A DNA stretch of 29,378 bases, taken from contig CAKURH010000046.1 in assembly GCA_934675625.1 (NCBI GenBank), forward strand, positions 1 through 29,378, read 5' to 3'. Below the pieces are notes generated by a model that worked only from the letters and a program-made list of their open reading frames with translations, did not search any database and was not told the DNA's origin. Source of the stretch: an uncultured Kiritimatiellota bacterium. Lineage in GTDB: Bacteria; Verrucomicrobiota; Kiritimatiellia; RFP12; UBA1067. A program made the translations under genes and the position numbers. Shown piece after piece: positions 15,944 through 24,251 of the stretch (position 1 is the stretch's first letter; each line of letters begins with the position of its first letter).

Positions 15944-17395
15944 TCATTCCTCGCGCTTCAACCGCATGAGGACAATGGACTGAGGCGGAAGCACCTTCAC
16001 GCGGTCTAACGGCGCATCCGTCTGATCGGCATCGGTCACCGAGGCGTCCGTGAACGCAAGCCCCGGCGCCTTGACCTCAACGGACAGGGGCTCATCCCCG
16101 TCATTGACCAGCAGCACGGCCGCGCCCTTCGCATCGGCGGCCGCCGCAACGTGCAGATTCGCCCGATCCGCAGAGACTGCCGTCCGAACCGCATGGCCGC
16201 GCATCCGCAATTCGTTGAACGCCACAAAAGCCTGATAGGCCTTGCGCGGCTCGTAAGTCAGCGGATTGAACAGCGGCGAATAGTCGCCGATGCCGCAGCG
16301 CGCGTCATAGATGCACGCGAGATCGCAGGGGCCGTTCTGAAGCCCGACCAGCATCGCCGCGATGGCGGCCGCCGACTTCGCCGTCCCGAGGTTCTTGCGC
16401 CCCGCATACGGCAGCCACTCGTTGAAAATCCGCTCGGTCCTTTGGCGCGTGAACCCGTAGGACGTCAACAGACGGTCGGCAAAGCGAACCTGCCTCAGCG
16501 CCTCGGACGGCTTTGAATAGGAATGATAGGAGAAGAAGTCCAGCGGCCAGCCGTTCGACCGAACCGCCGTCAGGAAGTTTGTCGCGCAGTCGACGAAATA
16601 CTCCAGGCGCGGCGACGAGTTCCCGGCCGCCGCCCGCGCAGCGCCGACGCCGGCATAGAAGCCGCAGCTCCCATAGCCGCCGATCTTCAGATGCGGAAAC
16701 TTCGCTTTCAGATGCGACGCCACGACACCATAGAAGCGAACGTATTCCGAAAAGGAGCCGTTCCACATCGGATTCCGAGACGGATCCGGCTCGTTGTCCG
16801 GCTCGTTCCAGATCTCCCAGTAGGAGACCTTCATTCGAAACCCGTCCGCCCAGCCCTCGGTGTAATGGCGGATGACGTGTTCGCAGATGCGCGCCCATTT
16901 CGCGAAGTCCTTCGGCGGATCGAGGAAGTAGCCGGGATAGCCCACCGTCACGGGATTGTCAATCGTCACGCCCAGCCGGAAGAACGGCTCGACGCCATTA
17001 TCGACGAGCGCCTTCATCAGCGCATCCGTGTAGGCGAAGCTGTAGTTCTCCGGCCGAGTCTCGTCCGCCGCGAAGTCGCGAAAGAGATTCGGGATGTCCA
17101 CGTAGCGCAAGCCGCCGTAGGGGCCTCCGACATCGTGCAACCGCGCGTAGGGGATTCCGGCCTCCTTCAGGTAATGCATCAGGTCGAAGGACGTCGGAGC
17201 CCCGATCATCGGCGGCTGCCCGACGCCGTTCACCGGCTTGACAGCCCCCTGCGCGTCATCGCCCAAGACCGTCACGCACACAGGCTCTGCACCCGCAGCC
17301 CGTGCGGCCGCACACATCAGGGAAAGCCCCGCCACCGCCGCGAACAGACCGACGCCCTGCGCGAGGCTTCCAAGCTTTGCTTGCCGTTTTTTCAT
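15944..17395 (-). CDS. Secreted GH39-like clan A glycoside hydrolase
   Basis: This 483-aa protein has a basic, hydrophobic signal peptide (residues 1-35). It is a retaining TIM-barrel enzyme: the acid/base is E198 in SYWEIWNEPD and the likely nucleophile is E326 in RIFNEWLPY, with FFSYHSYS (H291) between. This matches GH39 (beta-xylosidase, alpha-iduronidase) and related clan GH-A families. A short C-terminal beta-domain ends LPPQSIVLMRLKREE. It is the first gene after the promoter at 17431 and has AGGAG 10 nt before the ATG. The operon continues with LamG, beta-helix and GH78-like genes. Substrate specificity is not certain; related uncharacterised families look alike at this level. Confidence 0.82.
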   Translation of the reverse strand: MKKRQAKLGSLAQGVGLFAAVAGLSLMCAAARAAGAEPVCVTVLGDDAQGAVKPVNGVGQPPMIGAPTSFDLMHYLKEAGIPYARLHDVGGPYGGLRYVDIPNLFRDFAADETRPENYSFAYTDALMKALVDNGVEPFFRLGVTIDNPVTVGYPGYFLDPPKDFAKWARICEHVIRHYTEGWADGFRMKVSYWEIWNEPDNEPDPSRNPMWNGSFSEYVRFYGVVASHLKAKFPHLKIGGYGSCGFYAGVGAARAAAGNSSPRLEYFVDCATNFLTAVRSNGWPLDFFSYHSYSKPSEALRQVRFADRLLTSYGFTRQRTERIFNEWLPYAGRKNLGTAKSAAAIAAMLVGLQNGPCDLACIYDARCGIGDYSPLFNPLTYEPRKAYQAFVAFNELRMRGHAVRTAVSADRANLHVAAAADAKGAAVLLVNDGDEPLSVEVKAPGLAFTDASVTDADQTDAPLDRVKVLPPQSIVLMRLKREE

Positions 17396-17430
17396 GTTCG
17401 TTTGACTCCTGTGTTTTCAAGACAAGTGAC

Positions 17431-17439
17431 ATTATACCA
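17431..17439 (-). promoter_or_regulatory. Extended -10 promoter of the GH39/LamG/beta-helix/GH78 operon
   Basis: On the minus strand TGGTATAAT (TATAAT at 17431-17436) lies ~35 nt upstream of the GH39-like ATG, with AGGAG in between. Unlike the regulator genes, this transcript has a normal leader. A good -35 is not seen at 16-18 nt. Confidence 0.65.
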
Positions 17440-17468
17440 TAAATCTTTTGACAATAGAGCCAAAAATT

Positions 17469-17483
17469 CGTAAAAATTTTACG
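17469..17483. promoter_or_regulatory. 15-bp palindromic operator candidate
   Basis: The perfect inverted repeat CGTAAAAATTTTACG (7-bp arms around one central base) is centred about 40 nt upstream of the GH39 operon -10 box. Its size and symmetry fit a dimeric regulator site. No gene for such a regulator is adjacent. Confidence 0.4.
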
Positions 17484-17550
17484 CCAACAAAACGAATCAC
17501 GGCGAAACGCTAACCGGAATCGTCCAGTTCGCGACGTCGTGCCTCTTCCT

Positions 17551-17712
17551 TCAGCTGACAACGACTTCCCATCGGCCACCCTTGTCGGGGCCGATGCGAC
17601 GGAGGCGCTGCGCGTCCTTCTTACCACCCTGCCGCACGCCCCGCGCCTTGATCGTCCGCAAGATGACGTCGAGCATGAAGTCGATGAACGCGCCCGCAGG
17701 GATAAATCGTCT
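17551..17712 (-). pseudogene. C-terminal remnant resembling Fic-family protein
   Basis: Directly after the stop of the PD-(D/E)XK gene, and in the same reading frame, 53 codons read FIPAGAFIDFMLDVILRTIK and then RRIGPDKGGRWEVVVS before a stop. The first part resembles the FIEFML...IL segment near the end of Fic-domain proteins; the last resembles the winged-helix ending RIGSDKxGxWEV. The helix-turn-helix between them is missing and there is no start codon or Fic core, so this is a decayed fragment. Recognition rests on memory of family C-termini, not on an alignment. Confidence 0.5.
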
Positions 17713-19272
17713 TCACAGCTTCTCGACGGCGGAATCGACGATGGTGCGCTTCTCCTTCGAGAATGCGAGGCCGATCAGCGTCAGCGTCTTGCCGTTCCCG
17801 GCGAACTTGTCGGCGTAGCGGTTCGCCTTGATCTGCTCGATCGCCTCGGCCGCCGACTTGTCCAGCTTGAACTCGATCACGTAGCCGTGCTCCGGCGTCT
17901 CAAGCGTCATGTCGATGCGCCCCGCGTTCGTCTTCACCTCCGCCTCCGCCGCGACGCCAATCATCTTCAGGATGACGTACACGATCGTCTGCCACATCTG
18001 CTCGTTCTGCCGGTCGGTGAGGTCGTAGGGGATGTTCGCAAAGAGCCGCTTCAGCGCCGCGACGAACTTCTCCGGCTCGCCGTCGTAGAGCGCTTCCACC
18101 GCATCCGCCTGGATGTCGTTCGCGCGGTTCTCCTCCTGCCCCGTGTAGGCCGGAACGACCTGCCGCAGGAACGAGTTCTCCACCTCCAGGTTCGGGAAGT
18201 CGAGCCTGTAGCGACGCGCCGCCCCTCGTTGCTGGAATCCTCGGATCGTGAGGTAGCCCGTCTGGAAGAGGAGCGTCGTGAAGTCGGCCTTGTCCGGCTC
18301 GTAGGTGCCCAGCACCGACTCGTCCACGTCCACCTTCGCGAAATTGAGCGGTCTGCGCCTCAGCTCGTCCATCAGGAACGTCGTCATCGCCGTCGTCGAC
18401 CAGTAGTTGCGCAGCTCCGTCGTCTTCAGGCAGCAGCCGAGCGAGACGGGGTTGATTACCCGCTCGGCCTTCGGGTGGAACAGGTAGCCGTCGTACCAGT
18501 GCTCGATTTCGGCCAGCCCCTGCGCGTCCGTGAGGTCGTTTGCCTCCGCGAAGCGGTGGAGAAGCCCCGGCAGGTTCTTCGACACCTCCTCGGGCGTGTA
18601 GCCGAAGAGCGTCGCGCAGCTCAGCTCCATCGTCATGTCGTTGAGGTTGTTGAGGTCGGAGAAGATCGAGACCTTCGAGAACTTGCTGATGCCCGTGATG
18701 AAGGTGAAGCGCTGCTTTCCCTCCAAAGTCTTGACGACGGAGTAGAACGACTTGAGCGCGTTGCGGAACGGGATCACGCTCGGCGTGTTGAGGTTCTTCA
18801 GGAGCGGCTTGTCGTACTCGTCGACGAGCAGCACCATCTGCCCGTCGGGCGCCTTCGCCGCAAGGTCGTTGATGAGGTTCTTGAACGTAATCGGCGCAGA
18901 CTCGCCCCGCCGCAGCGCGACGCCGTTGCGTTTCGCCTCGTCGGCGAGCATGCTCGTGAAGAGCCCCTCCAAGTCTTCCGCGCAGTCGGGCTGGACGCTC
19001 CCCAGGTCGAGGCGCAGGACGGGCCACGTCTTCGACCAGTCCCAGCGCGGCTCGATGAAGAGCCCCTTGAAGAGGTCGCGCTTCCCCTCGAAGAGCGCCT
19101 GGAGGACGGACACGGTGAGCGACTTCCCGAACCGGCGCGGCCGCGCGATGAAGAACTGCGAGCCGATCGACAGGTTGACGAGCGGCCAGAGCCGGTCGGT
19201 CTTGTCGATGTACGTGAACCCGTTCCTGACGAGCTTCTCAAACGTGTAGATGTCTGTCGCGAGCTTTTCCAT
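17713..19272 (-). CDS. AAA-ATPase-like / PD-(D/E)XK nuclease family protein
   Basis: This 519-aa protein has the PF09820-type N-terminal half: a tyrosine/lysine-rich entry (FTYIDKTDRLWPLV), a Walker A-like FIARPRRFGKS (residues 41-51, lacking the usual GxxGxGK), and Walker B VLLVDEYDK (D151, E152). The C-terminal half (about 460-490) has GRIDM and YVIEFKL, the D...ExK core of PD-(D/E)XK nucleases. The family is abundant and multi-copy in gut Bacteroidota and PVC genomes; its function is unproven, and mobile-element or defence roles have been proposed. I start at 19272 because TATAAT lies 7 nt upstream and homology begins with MEKLATDIYTFEKL. It has its own promoter and interrupts the two carbohydrate operons. 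Confidence 0.92.
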   Translation of the reverse strand: MEKLATDIYTFEKLVRNGFTYIDKTDRLWPLVNLSIGSQFFIARPRRFGKSLTVSVLQALFEGKRDLFKGLFIEPRWDWSKTWPVLRLDLGSVQPDCAEDLEGLFTSMLADEAKRNGVALRRGESAPITFKNLINDLAAKAPDGQMVLLVDEYDKPLLKNLNTPSVIPFRNALKSFYSVVKTLEGKQRFTFITGISKFSKVSIFSDLNNLNDMTMELSCATLFGYTPEEVSKNLPGLLHRFAEANDLTDAQGLAEIEHWYDGYLFHPKAERVINPVSLGCCLKTTELRNYWSTTAMTTFLMDELRRRPLNFAKVDVDESVLGTYEPDKADFTTLLFQTGYLTIRGFQQRGAARRYRLDFPNLEVENSFLRQVVPAYTGQEENRANDIQADAVEALYDGEPEKFVAALKRLFANIPYDLTDRQNEQMWQTIVYVILKMIGVAAEAEVKTNAGRIDMTLETPEHGYVIEFKLDKSAAEAIEQIKANRYADKFAGNGKTLTLIGLAFSKEKRTIVDSAVEKL

Positions 19273-19279
19273 GCCGCGT

Positions 19280-19288
19280 ATTATACCA
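19280..19288 (-). promoter_or_regulatory. Extended -10 promoter of the PD-(D/E)XK gene
   Basis: On the minus strand TGGTATAAT (TATAAT at 19280-19285) is followed by 7 nt (ACGCGGC) and the ATG. No Shine-Dalgarno fits, so translation should start at or next to the transcript 5' end. Confidence 0.65.
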
Positions 19289-19355
19289 AAGTTTCGCCCG
19301 AAGCCCACAGGCCTCAACGCGTAAAGTCAGCCGTCTTCCGCGCGGACTTCTGTCC

Positions 19356-21347
19356 TCACCGCAGCAGCACCAAGCACCCCTTCTGGGACGACAGGACAAG
19401 CCGCTTGCCCTTGACGCGGATGCGCGTCCGCTCGGGGAGCGCGCTGTTGAACGCCGCCAGAGACTGCGCATCGACGCGCAACGCGCCAGCCGCCTCCATC
19501 AAGACGACCTGTGCGCCCGGATTCGCCGTGGCCCACCCGTCCGGGAGCGAAACGCGCATCGGCCCGCAGTCGACGATCTCGATGTCGGCCGCCGACTGGA
19601 TCGGGACTTGCAGATAGCCTTCTGCCGGGATCTCGAACGCGAAATCGGTCTTCCCGGCGAAACGGATGTTGCCAGCCGCATCCGTCGACCGAATGACCGA
19701 ATTCGTGCCGCCGATCGAGATGTGCGTGTCACGCGGAACCGTCTTCAGCTTGGCAAGGGCCTTCGCCGTCTCGAAGATCGGGTCGGGAATGGCGATTGCG
19801 TATTTCCGACCGCCGTAACTCAGCGCGCCCGTGGCGACGAAGCTGGCGTTCGTGACAGCCAGCGCATTCCCGACACCAGACGTCGTCAGCCACTTTGTCG
19901 ACCACACGCTGCCCGACGTGACGGCCAGCACGTTCGTGCCGCCGGGCGTTGCCGAGAACGCGGCGTCTGCCGGGTCGCGCTTCCACCATCCGATGACGGA
20001 GAAATCGGATTCGCAGACCGCACCCTCGGAAATCCGCGCCTCGCAGAAGGATGCGCCGTTCCCCGCGACGTAGATCGCCGCGACCTTGACGCGAGAACCC
20101 AAACCCGAAGCCAAGAGACGGTGGAACCCCGTTTCCGCGTAGCCGACGTAAAGCGAGCCTGAGTTCCGTCCGCTGTGTTCGAGCACGCCGCCGTCTTCAA
20201 CGCGCACGGTCGAACTGACGCCCTTGAACCCGCAGTAGGCATAGGCGTCATACAGGAGCTTCGACCCAACGCCGACGATGCGCAGGACATTTCCGACAGA
20301 ATCCGCCGAATCTTCCGTTGATGTCATGAAATTGCCGTTTGTGCGGGCCAGCAGCGCGCCATCCGCAATCTCAAAGATGCAATTGGTGCTGTTCACGAAT
20401 GGGACGAACGCCTCGCAGCGGGTGATGCGGGACGAACCCGCCAGGGTCATGCGGCTTTCAGTTGAGCCCCTGATGTCCATCTGGGGAATGCCCTGCGCCG
20501 ACAAGTCGAGGTCTGCCAGCTCGATTGCATTGCCGACGCCGCCGAGGATCGCGAGTCGCGGGGCGTTGGTCAGGGCCGAACCGGAAAGCGCAACCGCATT
20601 GCTCACGCCAGACACGTAGAGTTCGGAAAGGTTGTCCAGCCGTGCCCCCTCCCCGACTTCCAGCCGGTTGCCGCAGTTCGCGGCATTTCCCCTGAAGACG
20701 CTCAACTTGGGCGAATTCAGCTCAAGGCGAGTCCCCTGTCCCGTAAAGGCCATCCGGCTGCCAAAGACAACGTCGCCGGAAGCGCCAAAGGCGAGATCCG
20801 CCTGCGCCGTCGCCCCGTCCTCCAGCCTGAACACGATGTTCGTGCCCAGCGGAATGCTGACCGACGACGCCACCAGCCTCGTACCCGCCCCGCGAACGAT
20901 CAGCGCGTCATTGGTTGCCGGCGGCATGCCGTTCTGGGTGCTGGAAACCCGATAGTCATTCCGGATGCAGAGCGTGCCGTTTGAGACGACGAAGCTATTG
21001 TTGTCCGCGTAATGGCGCATGCTGCCCTTCAATGTCAGCGTCCGTCCGCCCAGGTCTATGCCGTGATTCGCATGCGAGGCCTGGACGACAATCCGGGTCG
21101 ACACGAAGTCATTGGTCAGCACAAGCCATTGGGAACCCGCGTTCAGGCCAAGCCCCGGGTCGGTTGCGCTCCCGGCAAACGCGGGCGAACCCCCGCCCCA
21201 GTTCGCAGGGTCGTCATAGTAGTAGCGTCCGAGGGCGTCTTTTCCGCCCTTGAAGTCCGCCGAATAAAAGGCCGCATCAGCCGTCTGCACGAACGCGCCC
21301 ATCGCCGCCCAGGCGCCGAACGCTCGAATCGCTTTTCTCGTTGTCAT
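19356..21347 (-). CDS. Exported autotransporter-passenger-like beta-helix protein
   Basis: This 663-aa protein has a signal peptide (MTTRKAIRAFGAWAAMGAFV..ADA). Irregular repeats of the type GVGNxLxV, GAGTRLVAS, GVSNAVALSGSALTN and GVGSKLLYD follow, predicting a right-handed beta-helix like autotransporter passengers. No enzymatic motif is seen and there is no C-terminal beta-barrel translocator. The end, SSQKGCLVLLR, closely resembles that of the LamG protein (QKGICIVIR). I use the ATG at 21347, with AAGGA upstream, rather than one nine codons earlier. It lies 81 nt after the GH99-like gene and is probably the last gene of that operon. A surface or adhesive role is inferred. Confidence 0.78.
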   Translation of the reverse strand: MTTRKAIRAFGAWAAMGAFVQTADAAFYSADFKGGKDALGRYYYDDPANWGGGSPAFAGSATDPGLGLNAGSQWLVLTNDFVSTRIVVQASHANHGIDLGGRTLTLKGSMRHYADNNSFVVSNGTLCIRNDYRVSSTQNGMPPATNDALIVRGAGTRLVASSVSIPLGTNIVFRLEDGATAQADLAFGASGDVVFGSRMAFTGQGTRLELNSPKLSVFRGNAANCGNRLEVGEGARLDNLSELYVSGVSNAVALSGSALTNAPRLAILGGVGNAIELADLDLSAQGIPQMDIRGSTESRMTLAGSSRITRCEAFVPFVNSTNCIFEIADGALLARTNGNFMTSTEDSADSVGNVLRIVGVGSKLLYDAYAYCGFKGVSSTVRVEDGGVLEHSGRNSGSLYVGYAETGFHRLLASGLGSRVKVAAIYVAGNGASFCEARISEGAVCESDFSVIGWWKRDPADAAFSATPGGTNVLAVTSGSVWSTKWLTTSGVGNALAVTNASFVATGALSYGGRKYAIAIPDPIFETAKALAKLKTVPRDTHISIGGTNSVIRSTDAAGNIRFAGKTDFAFEIPAEGYLQVPIQSAADIEIVDCGPMRVSLPDGWATANPGAQVVLMEAAGALRVDAQSLAAFNSALPERTRIRVKGKRLVLSSQKGCLVLLR

Positions 21348-21428
21348 GGGTTCATTCCTTTCTTTGCGTGTCAAGCGCTTACTATGCGCATTTTCCTTGT
21401 CAATCTCACGTTCCCCTCGGCTACGCCC

Positions 21429-22589
21429 TCACCTTGCGGACGCGGGCCGTCTGTCTTGTGCGGGTTCGTCCAGCATCTTCCGCCACAGCTCGCCCACCTT
21501 GCGAAACGCCTGGACGCGGCGTGTGTCAGGCTTGCCGTCCGGGCGCCAAGTCGGACAGATCCAGGCGCCTTCCTCGAATTCGTTCCAGGCAAAGGAGAGG
21601 ATGTGCCCTGTCGGGCAGCTCGCGCGATTTGCCTTGACCCACTCGGCGAACGCCCTTGCCCCCTCCAGCCATTCCGCCTCCGTCGCGGGGCGCGCGTAGT
21701 TCACCTTCTCGTAGCTGCACCACGGCACATTGTTGTCGATTCGCGGCGAAGGGTCCCAGCCAAGCGTGAATGTCGGAATCATGTCCATGCCGGTCGCCAC
21801 ACGCCGCGAATTGGCGGCCCGCCCGTACGCGGCCAGCTCCGCGAACGTGTCGATTCCGCCCGTGCCGTCGGTGTACTTGCCGATCGCCTGCACGCCATCA
21901 TCCCCGTCACCGGAAAACCGCGAACAGGCAAACGTCACTGCATAGGGGTTTTTCGCGCCCATCTTGCGGCACGCGGCACGCAGACGCGGCAGCACGTTCT
22001 GGTTCTGCCCCTTGCCGCCGTAGAGATAGACGAGCGGGCGTCCCAACGCCGTCTGGTACCACGGCTCCTTCATTGTTCTCGCCAGCGACTCGAACTCCGC
22101 ATCCGCGATGGGATGCGACACGACGAGGATCGCGCACATCTTCAGCTTGTCGCGCAACCGACTCTCCGCGTGCAGCCTGCGCGCGGTCGTGAGTTCCCAC
22201 ACGTGGCGGTCGCTGCACGTCGCCGGGCCGTCCGCCACCGGCGTGAAGTCCTTGCCGTCCTTTTCCCGCAGTTCGCCATACCAGCAGTAGGCGAAGTAGT
22301 CGATGCCCGCATCAATCGCGTATCGCATCTCGCGCTCGTATTCCTCGACGGTACGCCAGCGGTAGTCAATCTTGTCCGGGCCCACCACGTCCGCGTAGTA
22401 GGGCGTCGCGTATCGATACTTCGCCGGACTCAGCGACCTTGTCGCGTAGTGCCCGAGCCAGGTGTCGGACGGCAATGAGCAGTCCCAGTTCACCACGCCC
22501 ACGACCGTCTGCGGCGCGGCCGGCGTCTCGCCCCGCGCAACCAGCAGCGCAGCAACCGAAAACAAACAGAATACAAGCGAATGCACCAT
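21429..22589 (-). CDS. Secreted GH99-like / WbsX-type glycan enzyme
   Basis: This 386-aa protein has a signal peptide (MVHSLVFCLFSVAALLVARG). The fold is a GH71/GH99-like TIM barrel: VVGVVNWDCSLP at the start, EYEREMRYAIDAGIDYFAYCWYG around residues 80-105, and SFAWNEFEEGAWICPTW near residue 340, which is the WNExxEG motif holding the likely catalytic acid. GH99 enzymes are endo-alpha-mannanases, and WbsX-like domains occur in glycan biosynthesis loci. With signal peptide and operon context, secreted glycan cleavage is more likely. AAGGAG precedes the ATG. It follows the Asp-box gene by 26 nt, so they share a transcript. Confidence 0.78.
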   Translation of the reverse strand: MVHSLVFCLFSVAALLVARGETPAAPQTVVGVVNWDCSLPSDTWLGHYATRSLSPAKYRYATPYYADVVGPDKIDYRWRTVEEYEREMRYAIDAGIDYFAYCWYGELREKDGKDFTPVADGPATCSDRHVWELTTARRLHAESRLRDKLKMCAILVVSHPIADAEFESLARTMKEPWYQTALGRPLVYLYGGKGQNQNVLPRLRAACRKMGAKNPYAVTFACSRFSGDGDDGVQAIGKYTDGTGGIDTFAELAAYGRAANSRRVATGMDMIPTFTLGWDPSPRIDNNVPWCSYEKVNYARPATEAEWLEGARAFAEWVKANRASCPTGHILSFAWNEFEEGAWICPTWRPDGKPDTRRVQAFRKVGELWRKMLDEPAQDRRPASAR

Positions 22590-22615
22590 GGGAAAAGTCT
22601 CCTTTTGCCTTCAGG

Positions 22616-23953
22616 TCAGTAGACCAGCGAACGGAAGTCCGTCACGCGGTGAAACGTGATCACGTTGCCGTTATGGGGCGACAGGGCGTCCTTGTCCCCC
22701 GACCGGGAGACGATGACGAGGTCTTCGCCGTCGATCGCCATGGACGCATAGTGCCGCGACTCGACGATCGACTTGCCCTGCGCGACGATGCCGGCAAAGC
22801 ACCAGTCCATCATGTTCTTCGAGAAGCTGAGCTGGAGGCGTTGGCGCTCGTCATAAGGAAGGTTGTAGCGGCCTTTCGGCATCTTGTCGTACCGGCACAT
22901 CGTGTCCGTCGCCTGCGTCGAGAGGAGCCAATAGAGCCGCGTCTTTTCGTCCCACAGGAGATGAAAGCGCATCTGTCCGCCCGGCAACGGGACGAACAGC
23001 GTCCTGACGCCCGACGGCGCGCGCTCCAGCGACGTCTTCATCGTGCCGTCCGGGCATTCCGTCACCTTCGCCAGAGCCGCATAGCCGACGCCGCTCGTGT
23101 TCGCCCGCAGGAACAGGTGGAAGGTATGTCCGGTCGGGTCAAACCACACATGGCTCGGATCCATCATCTGAACGACGTTCGCCTCAAGCCAGCCAATCGG
23201 CATGGCGGCGGCGGGCCTGTCCTTCGGACGTGGATTCGCGGCATTCCACTTCGTGAAGGCCGTGTACCAGGGGATGCCGACGCCGTCGATCTCGGGATCC
23301 GGATTGCCCCCGAAGATGGAGTCGAAGTGGAACGACTCCGCAAATGTCCAGCTGTCCCGCTGCGTGAGGTCGTCCGTCTCCCTAGCCCGCATGAGGACGG
23401 GCGCGAGGCGATTCACGCTCCAGCCGAACTTTCGTCCGTCGGGAGACGGTATGAGCCGCTCCATCACGAGATAGACGTTCCCCCTTGCGTACCAGACGTT
23501 GCAGGCGGACTGATGCCAGCTCTCGCCCTGCGTCAGCCAACTGACCTCGCTCCACGTCTCGCCGCTGTCCGTCGAGACGCAGACGCCGAGGTTTCCGCGA
23601 TGCCCAAGTATGTAAAGCCGGCCGCCGGCCGTAAACGGGCGCGCGTGACACATCGAAAAGCGGCCCGCCTGACGCCAGGTCCGGCCCCGGTCATCGGAAA
23701 CGGCCACGCGCCCACCCCACACGTCCTTCGGGAGATTCCGTCCGCCAAAGTCGCAGGTTGCGACCAAGCGTCCGGTGTCCAGTCGCGCGATGCCGGGCGT
23801 ATAGCAGTAGACCGTCTTGGAATCCGGCGAACGGAACACCTCCACAAAGTCGTCCGCCAGAGGCTTGACCCGATTGGGATTCGCCGCCGAACAGACGCCG
23901 GCCACGCTGGCTGCCGCCAAAAGCGCACCGCATTTCTTCAGCCTGAATTTCAT
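22616..23953 (-). CDS. Secreted Asp-box (sialidase-fold) protein
   Basis: This 445-aa protein has a signal peptide ending near CSAA (residue ~24). Two Asp-box motifs are clear: SDDRGRTW (86-93) and STDSGETW (127-134), which mark a six-bladed beta-propeller as in GH33 sialidases and related BNR proteins. I cannot identify the Arg triad or FRIP motif with certainty, so the substrate may be sialic acid, another sugar acid or none. It is the first gene of the operon with the GH99-like and beta-helix genes. The neighbouring symporter and N-acetylneuraminate-lyase-family enzyme make a sialic-acid or sugar-acid substrate plausible. AAGGA lies 12 nt before the ATG. Confidence 0.8.
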   Translation of the reverse strand: MKFRLKKCGALLAAASVAGVCSAANPNRVKPLADDFVEVFRSPDSKTVYCYTPGIARLDTGRLVATCDFGGRNLPKDVWGGRVAVSDDRGRTWRQAGRFSMCHARPFTAGGRLYILGHRGNLGVCVSTDSGETWSEVSWLTQGESWHQSACNVWYARGNVYLVMERLIPSPDGRKFGWSVNRLAPVLMRARETDDLTQRDSWTFAESFHFDSIFGGNPDPEIDGVGIPWYTAFTKWNAANPRPKDRPAAAMPIGWLEANVVQMMDPSHVWFDPTGHTFHLFLRANTSGVGYAALAKVTECPDGTMKTSLERAPSGVRTLFVPLPGGQMRFHLLWDEKTRLYWLLSTQATDTMCRYDKMPKGRYNLPYDERQRLQLSFSKNMMDWCFAGIVAQGKSIVESRHYASMAIDGEDLVIVSRSGDKDALSPHNGNVITFHRVTDFRSLVY

Positions 23954-24068
23954 CGTCGTTGTTGTCCTTTCGTGAATTTTACCGTTTCAAGAAAAGCACA
24001 TGCCGCGCACCGCCCAAAGGCCGCGCGCATCATCGCCGGAACGCCCGCTGAGAGGGCCTACAAGCGCG

Positions 24069-24206
24069 TCAGCTAAAAGATGGGGGGGGGGGGGTATTGA
24101 TTCCAAGCGCACACGTCTCGGCGCAGCCTCGCGCGCCTGACGCAGTCGCGGTCGCTCCGCCGTTCAAGCGGGCCTTTCGCCGCACGTTCTCGCTTGCACT
24201 CATCAT
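24069..24206 (-). CDS. Doubtful 45-aa ORF in the leader of the Asp-box operon
   Basis: An ORF from ATGATG at 24206, 10 nt after an extended -10 box, encodes MMSASENVRRKARLNGGATA and ends NTPPPPSFS, running through the 13-nt C tract. It is arginine-rich with no recognised motif. It may be a leader peptide of the downstream gene, but the ORF may be chance. The remaining sequence 23954-24068 holds only the ribosome site of the Asp-box gene; I see no other gene between 23954 and 24267. Confidence 0.25.
   Translation of the reverse strand: MMSASENVRRKARLNGGATATASGARGCAETCALGINTPPPPSFS
24082..24094. repeat. Homopolymer G13 (C13 on the transcript)
   Basis: Thirteen consecutive G lie in the leader of the Asp-box operon, ~130 nt before its ATG and within the doubtful 45-aa ORF. 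It is a second potential slippage site in the same window as the C16 tract. Confidence 0.8.
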
Positions 24207-24216
24207 CACGCGAGAT

Positions 24217-24225
24217 AGGATAGCA
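24217..24225 (-). promoter_or_regulatory. Candidate promoter of the Asp-box/GH99-like/beta-helix operon
   Basis: On the minus strand TGCTATCCT is an extended -10 (TATCCT at 24217-24222). It lies 29 nt downstream of the shared 16-bp site at 24252-24267, the same geometry as at the lyase promoter. The leader to the Asp-box ATG would be ~260 nt and contains the C13 tract. Confidence 0.5.
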
Positions 24226-24251
24226 TAATCCGGAAGGCCCTGCAAGTCCTG

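Noticed and set aside
17360..17390. AAGCTTTGCTT shared between the SDR palindrome and the GH39 signal-peptide region
   Set aside because: Only 11 nt in common without the flanking repeat; likely chance.
17539..19617. 692-codon plus-strand frame
   Set aside because: Antisense to the PD-(D/E)XK gene, composed of Arg/Leu/Val-rich shadow sequence.
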